A stretch of DNA of 64,000 nucleotides from Granulosicoccus sp045106855 (lineage in GTDB: Bacteria > Pseudomonadota > Gammaproteobacteria > Granulosicoccales > Granulosicoccaceae). Numbering within the stretch: position 1 is the stretch's first letter; each line of letters begins with the position of its first letter. Positions 51,705-60,291 of the stretch are shown here, one piece after another. The notes beneath the pieces were generated by a model that saw nothing but the letters and a program-made list of their open reading frames with translations, had not been told where the DNA came from and ran no database searches. The stretch spans positions 186,001-250,000 of the forward strand of contig JBGCFI010000023.1 in the NCBI GenBank assembly GCA_045106855.1, given 5' to 3'. Both the position numbers and the translations under genes were made by a program.

Positions 51705-52910
51705 GTGCTCGACCTAAGTAATCCACCCGTTGATTTTATCGAAGACCCCTACCCGCATTATCGACAATTGCGCGAAGAGTGCCCGTTACTAAAGCAATCA
51801 GATGGAAGTTACCTGGTATCAAGCTATCAGGCCCTTGACGGCATCTACAAAGATACCCTGCGCTTCTCATCCGACAAGAAATCGGTTTTCAAACCGAAGT
51901 TCGGTGATTCGCCCTTATTCGAACATCACACTAACTCGCTGGTTTTCAATGATCCACCACTACATACCAGGGTCAGAAAAATCATGGTGGGCGCTATGAC
52001 ACCCAGAGCTATCGCAGGTATGGAATCGGGCTTGGTGACACTGGTTGATATGCTCCTTGATACCCTACCCTCGCTTTGTGTCCACAACGAGCTGGATATC
52101 ATCACTCACTTCGCATCCCAGATTCCTTTAAACGTCATTGGCAACTTGTTTAACATGCCGCTCGATGAACGTGAACCCTTACGAGACTGGTCCCTTGCTA
52201 TTTTAGGCGCATTGGAACCTACCCTGTCAGATGAACAGAAAAACGCGGGGAATACAGCGGTCACCGCTTTTTGCGATTACCTGGAAAAGCTTGTCGCAGA
52301 TCGCAAGAGGTATCCCGGTGATCCGGAAACTGATGTGCTCACGCGGTTGATACATACCCAAGGTGCAACGCTTAGCCACACTGAACTACTACAGAACTGC
52401 ATATTTACTTTGAACGCTGGACACGAGACAACCACTAACCTGATTGCAAATGCCATCAATTGCCTGGATGAACACCCGCGGCAAAAACAAATGCTGCTGA
52501 ATGAGAAAAGCATTATCAATACCGCTATTGATGAGTTCCTACGTTTTGAAAGCCCGAATCAACTCGGCAACCGTATGACCACAGAGTCTGTTCAACTGTC
52601 CGGTGAAACTATCCCCGCGGGAACAAATCTACATCTGATGATCGGGGCGGCGAACCGTGATAGCAGTATCTTTGAAGAATCAGAAGCGTTAAATCTAGCC
52701 CGCACACCAAACCGGCATCTGGCTTTCGCCGGAGGACCACACTCCTGCCTGGGACTCAACCTGGCGAGAATGGAAGGACGAATTGCCATTGGCCGGTTCT
52801 TACAGCGATACCCTGAATTCAAGGTACGCAGAAGGATTCGTTCCAATCGATTGAGATTTCGTGGTTTTACTCAATTGGATTTGTCATTAGGACACAGCAC
52901 GGCATCATGA
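51705..52910 (+). CDS. Cytochrome P450
   Basis: A 401-residue soluble bacterial P450. I-helix oxygen-binding motif A238-G-H-E-T-T243, K-helix ExxR in DEFLRFESP, and heme-binding loop FAGGPHSCLGLNLAR with the axial ligand C348. It starts at GTG 51705. It needs a ferredoxin and reductase, neither of which is adjacent. The substrate is unknown; bacterial P450s of this size hydroxylate terpenes, fatty acids or aromatic compounds. It stands alone, convergent with the aldo/keto reductase. Confidence 0.92.
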   Translation: MLDLSNPPVDFIEDPYPHYRQLREECPLLKQSDGSYLVSSYQALDGIYKDTLRFSSDKKSVFKPKFGDSPLFEHHTNSLVFNDPPLHTRVRKIMVGAMTPRAIAGMESGLVTLVDMLLDTLPSLCVHNELDIITHFASQIPLNVIGNLFNMPLDEREPLRDWSLAILGALEPTLSDEQKNAGNTAVTAFCDYLEKLVADRKRYPGDPETDVLTRLIHTQGATLSHTELLQNCIFTLNAGHETTTNLIANAINCLDEHPRQKQMLLNEKSIINTAIDEFLRFESPNQLGNRMTTESVQLSGETIPAGTNLHLMIGAANRDSSIFEESEALNLARTPNRHLAFAGGPHSCLGLNLARMEGRIAIGRFLQRYPEFKVRRRIRSNRLRFRGFTQLDLSLGHSTAS

Positions 52911-53146
52911 AAGGAGACAGGCGTAATACTGTTCGAGCAACCTGAAACATCCTTCAAACTCACCCTCACAGGTGGCGTCATGCCACTATAAATTGAGAAG
53001 TACAAGCTCGCGATGTAGGATGTAAAGACAGTCAAAAGTTGCGTACAGACACGTATTAATGGCCCATATACGAACATTCCGCCAACGCTTACGCTAATCA
53101 CATGACAACAAGCAAATGCAGAAACGCGGCTGTATTGTCTTTGGCC

Positions 53147-54136
53147 TTAACTGAATTTCTCAAACCCCGGCCATGCATCCGCTGCCTGTTGTATCAGGCT
53201 GAGTTCATCGGCATCAAGCTCAAGAGTACCTGCCGTAGCGTTTGAACTTGCCTGTTCAACATCGCGGGCACCAACCAGCACATGACTGACACCGGGTTGA
53301 CTCAACGTCCATGCAAGTACCAGTTGTTCGGTACTCACACCTCGATCGCGCGCCAGAGACTTGACCGGTGCTAACACCATTTGAATGGCCTCCAGCACGG
53401 CAGGCGCAAAACGTGGATTACCAATGCGCAGGTCATCAGCACTGAACTGGCGCTTGCTATCAATCTTTCCCGTCAACAAACCTTGCGCAATAGGCGAGTA
53501 ACAAAGAAAGCCCAGATTATATTCCTGGCATATCACAAGGTTTGCATCGTCCTGTTGTCTGTCCAGCAGGCTATAGCGCTCCTGGTCGGTTGAAAGGCCG
53601 CCTACCGATGCTGCGGCACGCAAATTCGCAGGGCTCTCGTTACACAGCCCCCACGCTCGAATCACGCCCTCTTGCTTTAACGCTTCGAGGGTTGCAACAA
53701 CGGCGTCTATGTCTGTCTCCGGATCTGGCCAATGTGTCTGGTACAGATCTATATAGTCGGTACCCAGTCTGCTCAGGCTTTGTTGCACTTCCCAGCGGAT
53801 AGATGTGTCCTCCAGTGTGCGGTAAATAGTGTGCTCAGGGCCTTTGTTGTGCAGCGTAGGTGTTTCGATATCCCAACGCAGACCACACTTGGTCGCAAGA
53901 ACGATATCCTCGCGTTTACGCCCTTTTATTGCCTCACCGACGATCTCTTCAGACAGACCAAAGCCATAAACTGCAGCGGTATCAATAAAATCGACACCCG
54001 CATCCAGCGATGCCTGAACGGCTTTGACCGACTTGGTTGCGTCTGTGCCGCCCCATTTCCAACCACCAATAGCCCAGGCGCCAAACGCGACAACCGACGC
54101 TTTCATTCCGTGCTCACCGAGACTTCTTTTTCGCAT
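53147..54136 (-). CDS. Aldo/keto reductase
   Basis: A 329-residue NADPH-dependent AKR. The catalytic tetrad is visible as D52 and Y57 (DTAAVYGFG), K83 (LATKCGL) and H135 (LYQTHWPD). The C-terminal cofactor region has HVLVGARDVEQASSN. The gene is single, convergent with the P450 and downstream of the aspartoacylase cluster on the same strand, separated by ~115 bp. It reduces aldehydes or ketones; the physiological substrate is not readable. Confidence 0.92.
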   Translation of the reverse strand: MRKRSLGEHGMKASVVAFGAWAIGGWKWGGTDATKSVKAVQASLDAGVDFIDTAAVYGFGLSEEIVGEAIKGRKREDIVLATKCGLRWDIETPTLHNKGPEHTIYRTLEDTSIRWEVQQSLSRLGTDYIDLYQTHWPDPETDIDAVVATLEALKQEGVIRAWGLCNESPANLRAAASVGGLSTDQERYSLLDRQQDDANLVICQEYNLGFLCYSPIAQGLLTGKIDSKRQFSADDLRIGNPRFAPAVLEAIQMVLAPVKSLARDRGVSTEQLVLAWTLSQPGVSHVLVGARDVEQASSNATAGTLELDADELSLIQQAADAWPGFEKFS

Positions 54137-54251
54137 TATCGAATCAACTTAACAAATCAGGTTCTGCACACCGGTGAAAAAATTCACCCGAACAAAACCA
54201 CTGTTTAAAGTAAGCTCTTGATCATGATAAAGACAGCGCAAGAACATCACG

Positions 54252-55331
54252 CTAGATCAGAGGTTGTTCATATTCCTGATGAAACTCATCAACCGCTTGC
54301 GCTGCCGACTTCTTACTTTCACTGGTAGCGACGTGAAATAACGCTTCACCCTCGTGTACCAGCGGCAGCTTGGTAATCCCGATTAACACACCTGAAACGT
54401 GGCTTACCACTGGCTGCTCTGCTGCACCAAAGGGGTCGGCGATATATCCAAGCACCATACCATCACTGACGATGCCACCTAGCGGAATTTTTGACCGTAG
54501 TATCCCGCTCTGTGGCGCTCGCATCCAGACACTGTTATTGCCTATCCAAGTGCGACTTGTTTTCTCACGGGCTTTGGAGGCAGGTAACATTTTCAGATGG
54601 CGCATGACATTTAGAATCCCTTTCAATCCGGCGCGTATTGCAACATCGTCGAAGCGTAGAGCCTCTCCGGCTTCATATAACAACAGGGGTAGATCGCCAG
54701 CGGCACCGCGTAATGTGCCTTCGCGTGTAGATGAGTCGAGCAGGATAGGTGGTGAAAAAGCTTGTGCAAGCTCAAGTAACTCCGGGTGAGCATCCAGATC
54801 GACTCGAATTTGCGGCATATTCGCGCGACCGGCAGCTGCCGTGTGCAAATCGATACCGTGAGTACACTTCGAAACAACCTCACTCATTAGCGTATCGGCC
54901 AATCGAGCAGCCATGGAGCCTTTCTCTGAGCCGGGGAACGAGCGGTTGAGGTCGCGCCTGTCTGGCAGGTACCTTGACTGGGAAACAAATCCGTAAACGT
55001 TGACCACCGGCACCGCAATTAAAGTCCCCGCCAGACGAGTCAGCGCCTTGGTTGCCAAAAGTCTGCGGATGATCTCGATGCCGTTTATCTCATCGCCGTG
55101 AATGGTTGCAGTGACAAACAACACCGGGCCTGCCTGTTTACCGTTGATGACATGAATCGGCATGGCAACTGAGGTATGGGTATACAGCGGCGGCAAGGGC
55201 AAATCGACATAACGACTCTGGCCGGGCTCTATCGTGATGCCGCCAATGGTGATGGGCGCATTTCGCCCCACAGCTGATCGACTCATTGGATTGGCACTGT
55301 GGGCTTTCCTGTTGAGGTCAGCTGATGGCAT
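54252..55331 (-). CDS. Succinylglutamate desuccinylase/aspartoacylase-family protein
   Basis: A ~359-residue M14-type zinc hydrolase. FVTATIHGDEINGIEIIRRL supplies the first zinc ligands (H and E), DLHTAAAGR a later one, and RDLNRSFPG is the substrate-arginine motif. A C-terminal beta domain (SGILRSKIPLGGIVSDGMVLG) follows. It lies beside RimK- and RimB-like genes, a combination I recall in many marine gammaproteobacteria. The family hydrolyses N-acyl amino acids. The likely start is ATG 55331; TTG 55352 and ATG 55286 are alternatives. Confidence 0.88.
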   Translation of the reverse strand: MPSADLNRKAHSANPMSRSAVGRNAPITIGGITIEPGQSRYVDLPLPPLYTHTSVAMPIHVINGKQAGPVLFVTATIHGDEINGIEIIRRLLATKALTRLAGTLIAVPVVNVYGFVSQSRYLPDRRDLNRSFPGSEKGSMAARLADTLMSEVVSKCTHGIDLHTAAAGRANMPQIRVDLDAHPELLELAQAFSPPILLDSSTREGTLRGAAGDLPLLLYEAGEALRFDDVAIRAGLKGILNVMRHLKMLPASKAREKTSRTWIGNNSVWMRAPQSGILRSKIPLGGIVSDGMVLGYIADPFGAAEQPVVSHVSGVLIGITKLPLVHEGEALFHVATSESKKSAAQAVDEFHQEYEQPLI

Positions 55332-55417
55332 CGGGATGTTCTTTGATGCCAACGCATTTTCATGAGCGGTGTCTGGTGTTTATCGGTCATCGCCTATATG
55401 TGCGTCTGGGGTTAGGT

Positions 55418-56326
55418 TCAACCTCGGGCTCCACGGGTTTTCGTATTATTGGGACGCGCGTTCTTTTCCAGCTGCTGGATGATTATCCCGGCGACATCCT
55501 TGCCGCTGGCAGATTCGATACCTTCAAGCCCCGGGGACGAATTTACTTCCATCACCAAAGGACCTCGCTCGGAACGTAATAGATCAACACCTGCAACCGA
55601 TAAGCCGAGAATCTTGGCAGCACTGACTGCGGTAGCCCGCTCATCTGGCGTAATTTTTACAAGACTTGCAGACCCCCCTCGATGAAGATTGGACCTGAAC
55701 TCACCATCGGCCGCCTGGCGCTTCATGGCTGCCACCACCTTCCCACCGACGACCAGACACCTGATATCAGCACCACCCGCCTCTTTGATAAATTCCTGCA
55801 CCAGTATATTGGCATGCAAACCCATGAAGGCTTCAATGACTGACTCTGCCGCTTTATTAGTCTCGGCCAGTACCACGCCAATGCCTTGGGTTCCCTCCAA
55901 CAGCTTGATGACCACGGGCGCGCCACCTACCATCTTGATTATGTCTTTACTGTCGCCCGGTTTGTTCGCAAAGCCTGTGACCGGAAGCCCGATACCTTTG
56001 CGTGACAGTAGCTGAAGAGACCGCAGCTTGTCTCGTGAGCGTGAAAGCGCAACACTCTCGATCAGGGTGTAGGTTCCCATCATTTCGAATTGCCTAAGCA
56101 CAGACGTTCCATAGGCAGTTACTGATGCACCAATTCGCGGTATAACAGCGTCGATGTGTTCCAGCTTCTTGCCCTCAAGATGCACCTCGGGCTTGCGCGA
56201 CACAATGTTCATATAACACCTGAGCACATCGATAACGCGCACCTCGTGTCCACGTTGCTCGGCGGCTTCGATTAAGCGACGTGTAGAATACAGGCGGGGA
56301 TTTCTAGACAGAATCGCTATCTTCAT
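55418..56326 (-). CDS. rimK: RimK-family ATP-grasp alpha-L-glutamate ligase
   Basis: A 302-residue ATP-grasp ligase. The N-terminus MKIAILSRNPRLYSTRRLIE is diagnostic of RimK. ATP-grasp landmarks are VVIKLLEGTQGIGVVLAE, ILVQEFIKEAGGADIRCLVV and the metal-binding VMEVNSSPGLEGIE. RimK adds glutamates to the C-terminus of ribosomal protein S6. It begins at the stop of the RimB-like gene (1-bp overlap at 56326), so the two form one transcription unit. Confidence 0.95.
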   Translation of the reverse strand: MKIAILSRNPRLYSTRRLIEAAEQRGHEVRVIDVLRCYMNIVSRKPEVHLEGKKLEHIDAVIPRIGASVTAYGTSVLRQFEMMGTYTLIESVALSRSRDKLRSLQLLSRKGIGLPVTGFANKPGDSKDIIKMVGGAPVVIKLLEGTQGIGVVLAETNKAAESVIEAFMGLHANILVQEFIKEAGGADIRCLVVGGKVVAAMKRQAADGEFRSNLHRGGSASLVKITPDERATAVSAAKILGLSVAGVDLLRSERGPLVMEVNSSPGLEGIESASGKDVAGIIIQQLEKNARPNNTKTRGARG

Positions 56327-56889
56327 CAGCCGGTTTCCGTTGTGTCTTTTGCGTAGATTGATCGAGCTTTCAGTCGCCCTACAGTATACGAAAGCTGCGG
56401 ATTGACAACCACATCGGGGATCAGTGAGGTTCGACCCAACAGCATTCGGAACAACATATCTGTGCGTTGTGCGAGCGTAATTTCCACCGTGCGCGTCAGA
56501 CTTCCCAAAACCAGAGTAGTGGTGATGAAAAAACGCTCCTCACTGTGACCACCAGAGTCAGTCACTTTTCGGATGTCCACCAAGGGTGCCTGACAGCGAC
56601 GTGAGATATTACTGACCCGCTGGATAGGCATCACCGTGAAGGCGACCCAGTCGGATCCGTCGGTGTGCGTGAAACGTTCGATATCTGAGGCGTTGACAGC
56701 CGATGTACGCGCACCGGTGTCAACTTTAGCCTTGATGGCTGGCAAACCCAGATCGGGCAGACTAACCCACTCTCGCCAGCCGACAGTCATTATTGACGAT
56801 GTGTTCTGCTCCGCCTGTTGATCGTGTCGCGACGAATCACGAACGTCTATGTCAGGCTGTTTTCCCGCGTTAGTGTCCAGGCTATTCAT
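56326..56889 (-). CDS. rimB: RimB-type ATP-dependent zinc protease (retropepsin-like, DUF785)
   Basis: A 187-residue retropepsin-like protein. The catalytic aspartate lies in KAKVDTGARTSAVNA near residue 57, and FRMLLGRTSLIPDVVVNP is the second conserved block. An acidic, low-complexity N-terminal extension of ~33 residues precedes the domain, so a later start such as the Met at residue 34 is possible. In Pseudomonas RimB works with RimK to tune S6 glutamylation. The order rimB-rimK-aspartoacylase is kept here. Confidence 0.9.
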   Translation of the reverse strand: MNSLDTNAGKQPDIDVRDSSRHDQQAEQNTSSIMTVGWREWVSLPDLGLPAIKAKVDTGARTSAVNASDIERFTHTDGSDWVAFTVMPIQRVSNISRRCQAPLVDIRKVTDSGGHSEERFFITTTLVLGSLTRTVEITLAQRTDMLFRMLLGRTSLIPDVVVNPQLSYTVGRLKARSIYAKDTTETG

Positions 56890-56918
56890 TCAATATTGCC
56901 ATTGGTGTCGATTGGCTA

Positions 56919-57692
56919 TTATCTCACGCCTTCAAGAACAAAATGCGCGCTGACGGATTCTGCGGTTACAACACGTGCATTGGGAATGTCATTGGAAAGC
57001 GCTCGCTCAGTCGCAGCCTCCCGGTCAAAACCATGATCGAGCCAACGCTTGATCAGACGTTCTTCGAGAGTTGCCAATGGCACATCCAGCGACACAGTAA
57101 GATCAAACCATTGCGCCAGATCCCGCCAGACGGGTCGGTCAAGCAGAAGATAATTCCCTTCCACAACAACGATTCGGTGTCGCGCCTCCACGGCAACTGC
57201 CGCGCATCGCGCCAGATCCATTTTTCGGTCGAACAAAGGTATATAAATACTCCCTGACAGTGTTTTGTCCTCGATAGACCCTGGATGCGGGTCTGTTTCG
57301 GATACCGGGGCAGACAACCTTTGTAACAGAGACTTGAAGCCATCCGCATCAAACGTAGGAGGCGCACCCTTTACCGCCCGAATCCCGCGTGCATCCAGAA
57401 TGTCGTTGTCCAGATGAAAACCGTCCATCGGGACAACGACGGCGGGTTTATCTGCCGGCAAGTCGTCGTTGATACACCCCACCAACCACTCGGCCAAAGT
57501 GCTCTTGCCCGAAGCCGGAGCACCGGCAATACCCACCATCAACCGTCCTTGTTCTGGCTGCCGTGCATACGCCTCTAGCACTTGTCCCAGAAGTGCTTCT
57601 CGCAGCTTGAGCACCTGTGCGCGCTTGTGCGCCAGTTCCTGAGCCATTTGACCAGCTACCCCATGAATTGACCGGGACGGGCCCGGTGTCAT
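56919..57692 (-). CDS. FrcK-like sugar kinase (uridine-kinase/PRK fold)
   Basis: A ~257-residue P-loop kinase. Walker A GIAGAPASGKST near residue 53, VVVPMDGFHLDND for substrate and metal, TFDADGF, and VVEGNYLLLD. This is the kinase type encoded with the frc fructose ABC transporter in rhizobia. Here it follows an FrcB-like binding protein but no permease or ATPase gene lies between them. The start is ATG 57692 with AGG ~9 bp upstream; TTG 57698 is less likely. Confidence 0.85.
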   Translation of the reverse strand: MTPGPSRSIHGVAGQMAQELAHKRAQVLKLREALLGQVLEAYARQPEQGRLMVGIAGAPASGKSTLAEWLVGCINDDLPADKPAVVVPMDGFHLDNDILDARGIRAVKGAPPTFDADGFKSLLQRLSAPVSETDPHPGSIEDKTLSGSIYIPLFDRKMDLARCAAVAVEARHRIVVVEGNYLLLDRPVWRDLAQWFDLTVSLDVPLATLEERLIKRWLDHGFDREAATERALSNDIPNARVVTAESVSAHFVLEGVR

Positions 57693-57781
57693 TGCCAATA
57701 CCTGGCGGATTATCAGCGAAAACTTGCAAGCAGTCTAAAGCGAAATCAGTAACCGCAGAATTCCAATTACGGTAGAAAATG

Positions 57782-57810
57782 AAAAAGGGCAGCACCCGGC
57801 CGCCCTTTTT
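57782..57810. terminator. Rho-independent terminator-like hairpin between frcB-like and kinase genes
   Basis: AAAAAGGGCAGC and GCCGCCCTTTTT pair over 12 bp (one G-U or A-C position depending on strand) around a 5-base loop, with A5/T5 ends so that it reads as a terminator in both directions. It lies 73 bp after the binding-protein stop and 90 bp before the kinase start. Confidence 0.7.
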
Positions 57811-57882
57811 GATACCCAACAACGTACGCCGGGGATGCTCGTGTTGTCGTGATCCGGACAACACGCCCATTTCAGCCAGCAA

Positions 57883-58905
57883 TTAGCCCCAGCAGCGATC
57901 CATTCCTTCAGCCGTGTCGATAGACTCAACGCCCTCGGCAGGAGTGTCAGTTACCAGAGACACGCCAGTATCGAAGAAATCCAGACCTTCTGTTGGTGCA
58001 GGCTTGCTTCCATCAGCAGCCCATGCGGCAATGGCTTCAACGCCCAATGAAGCCATCAGCAGTGGATACTGTTGTGAAGTAGCGCCGATTACGCCGTCAG
58101 CGACGTTCTGCACACCCGGGCAACCACCATCAACCGACACGATAAGTACTTTGTCCTGACGACCGAATGCCTTCAGTGCTTCATAGGCACCAGCAGCAGC
58201 GGGTTCATTGATGGTGTACACGACATTGATACCCGGATCTTTGATCATTAGGGATTCCATTGCGGTTCTGCCACCTTCCTCATTACCGGCAGTGACCTCA
58301 TTACCGATGATGCGAGGATCTTCCTCATCACCCCAGCGGTTGGGATCACCTAGATCTATGCCAAAGCCTTGCAGGAAGCCCTGGTCTCGCAAAACACCGA
58401 CTGATGGCTGACTGTCAGCCAGATCAAGCATCGCGATTTTTGCGTCTGCCGCAGCATCACCCAACTGAGCAGCTGCCCATGCGCCGATCAGTTCACCGGC
58501 CTTGAAGTTATCGGTGGCAAAAGTGGCGTCTGCCGAATCGATAGGCTCCAAAGGAGTATCCAGGGCTATAACAAGTAATCCTGCGTCACGAGCCTGCTGC
58601 ACAACCGGCACAATGGCTTTAGTATCTGAAGCAGTAATGAGGATTCCTTTAGCACCTGAAGCGATACAAGTCTCGATTGCCTGTACCTGCGTTTCGTGGT
58701 CGCCGTCCACTTTACCAGCGTAGCTCGATAGCTTGATACCCAGCTCTTCAGCCTTAGCAGTAGCACCCTCTTTCATTTTTACGAAAAACGGGTTGATATC
58801 CGTCTTGGTGATCAGGCAGGCACCGACCTCATCCTGAGCAAATCCGGGCCCGACCATAGCCGCGCTCAGAGCGACAGTTGCCAAAATGCTTAACCTTGTT
58901 TTCAC
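57883..58905 (-). CDS. Fructose-type ABC transporter substrate-binding protein (FrcB-like)
   Basis: A 340-residue type I periplasmic binding protein with a signal peptide (LATVALSAAMVGPGFAQ). The mature start ACLITKTDINPFFVKMKEGA and later GILITASDTKAIVPVVQQA, LVIALDTPLEPIDSADATFA and GNEEGGRTAMESL closely follow FrcB. GTG 58905 has an AGGAG site 7 bp upstream. In rhizobia it is followed by frcC (permease) and frcA (ATPase); here neither is present and a terminator-like hairpin comes instead. It may use a permease/ATPase encoded elsewhere. Confidence 0.9.
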   Translation of the reverse strand: MKTRLSILATVALSAAMVGPGFAQDEVGACLITKTDINPFFVKMKEGATAKAEELGIKLSSYAGKVDGDHETQVQAIETCIASGAKGILITASDTKAIVPVVQQARDAGLLVIALDTPLEPIDSADATFATDNFKAGELIGAWAAAQLGDAAADAKIAMLDLADSQPSVGVLRDQGFLQGFGIDLGDPNRWGDEEDPRIIGNEVTAGNEEGGRTAMESLMIKDPGINVVYTINEPAAAGAYEALKAFGRQDKVLIVSVDGGCPGVQNVADGVIGATSQQYPLLMASLGVEAIAAWAADGSKPAPTEGLDFFDTGVSLVTDTPAEGVESIDTAEGMDRCWG

Positions 58906-59094
58906 GTATTTCTCCTGTTTGGGTGATTTTCTGTTTTTTAGTTTGTTGCGACCGGCCTACTGGCTGCGGCTTTGTTAAACTGCAGCTAGACTGTCCCGAA
59001 TCGCCTGTTCATGTCAATAGCCAAGCGCCGATATGTTCTCAGTTTTCGACGCTTGCCCATGATAGTAAAAAAATTCGCACAGCGGCACAGCGAT

Positions 59095-60291
59095 CTATGG
59101 TTGGCGAAACGCGTTACGAAAAATCACCTCATAATGATCGGTCATTTGACTTTTGTCGAAATTTTCCAGCGCAAATGTCCTGGCAAATTGCGAGCGCTCT
59201 TCCCTCAGTTGGGGGTCTAGCACCATCTGCCGAATGGCTTTAAACAGCTCTGAGACGTCTGGTTTGACCAGCACACCACCGACCTGATCACTCTGCCGTG
59301 CAATGGCTTCTGCCGAGCCACCAGCATCGGTAAGAACGACAGGCGTACCGGCGGCCTGTGCCTCGAGTGCTGTCAGCGGATGTCCCTCCCGGTCAGATGA
59401 CAGTGCAAAAATATCAAAGGCTGCCAGAACATCCGGAATGTCGTGGCGGGTTCCAGTCAGCGAAATACGCTCTGCCAGCCCAAGACTCTCGATATACTGC
59501 TGCAGTTGCGATCTTTCTGGCCCCTCACCAACAATTTTCAGGTAGATATCATGGCTTCTGGCCACTGAGGCATCGTCGATAAGCATGGCGACGGCGTCTA
59601 TGAGACGATGATGGTTCTTGGCGCTCACCAGACGTCCCACAGTGCCTATAAAAAAAGGCTTCCGCGCCACTTCTATGCCATTCGGCGACATTGCAAGCCA
59701 TTTAAGACGAAGAGCTTCACCACAACCTGCTGCATACTTTGCGGTATCAATGCCGTTGTTTATGACGCTTATCATTTGTTTATCGATGCCGATATTATGT
59801 TCGTAGAAACTGGCGGTATCCGATGACACTGCCACTAGCCGATGTGCCCTGCCAGCAAGGCGCTTGTCAATCCAGCGATAATATGGCGACTTCCACGTGT
59901 CACGGGAATGCTCGGTAACCACGACAGGCACGTTGCGGGCTAGTAGCGAAAGGCGTGTCCAGGCATTAGCAACCCAAAGGTGACTGTTAATGACATCTGG
60001 TTTTATTTCGTTAACACAACGGACGAGACGCCAAGGCAGTCTTATATCTATGCCGGGGCGTTTGTTGAGTACATGTACTTGAACCGATTTATCAAGACGG
60101 CTGGCTAGCTCGCCGGCGTGCGTCAGGCAAATCATGTGAACCCGCCAGCCACGTTTGACGAATTCGTTGGCCATGACCATCAGCATGTGCTCCGCGCCAC
60201 CAACGCTCAACTCCTCGATGGTAAATGCAACAACCGGCACCCGCGAATGGCTGAGCTGTGGCTGTGTGTGTGGCAAAGTCTCCGCGCTCAT
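59095..60291 (-). CDS. Glycosyltransferase family 4
   Basis: A 398-residue GT-B glycosyltransferase. The N-terminal donor/acceptor domain has the glycine-rich ELSVGGAEHMLM near residue 28 and DVINSHLW. The C-terminal Glycos_transf_1 domain has IGTVGRLVSAKNHH and the nucleotide-sugar E-x7-E motif EGHPLTALE. It is probably cytoplasmic or membrane-associated and makes a surface polysaccharide. It overlaps the next glycosyltransferase gene by 4 bp. Confidence 0.92.
   Translation of the reverse strand: MSAETLPHTQPQLSHSRVPVVAFTIEELSVGGAEHMLMVMANEFVKRGWRVHMICLTHAGELASRLDKSVQVHVLNKRPGIDIRLPWRLVRCVNEIKPDVINSHLWVANAWTRLSLLARNVPVVVTEHSRDTWKSPYYRWIDKRLAGRAHRLVAVSSDTASFYEHNIGIDKQMISVINNGIDTAKYAAGCGEALRLKWLAMSPNGIEVARKPFFIGTVGRLVSAKNHHRLIDAVAMLIDDASVARSHDIYLKIVGEGPERSQLQQYIESLGLAERISLTGTRHDIPDVLAAFDIFALSSDREGHPLTALEAQAAGTPVVLTDAGGSAEAIARQSDQVGGVLVKPDVSELFKAIRQMVLDPQLREERSQFARTFALENFDKSQMTDHYEVIFRNAFRQP

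Noticed and set aside
52871..53101. Minus-strand 76-codon frame between P450 and aldo/keto reductase
   Set aside because: It overlaps the P450 3' end in antisense and has no recognisable family or ribosome-binding site.
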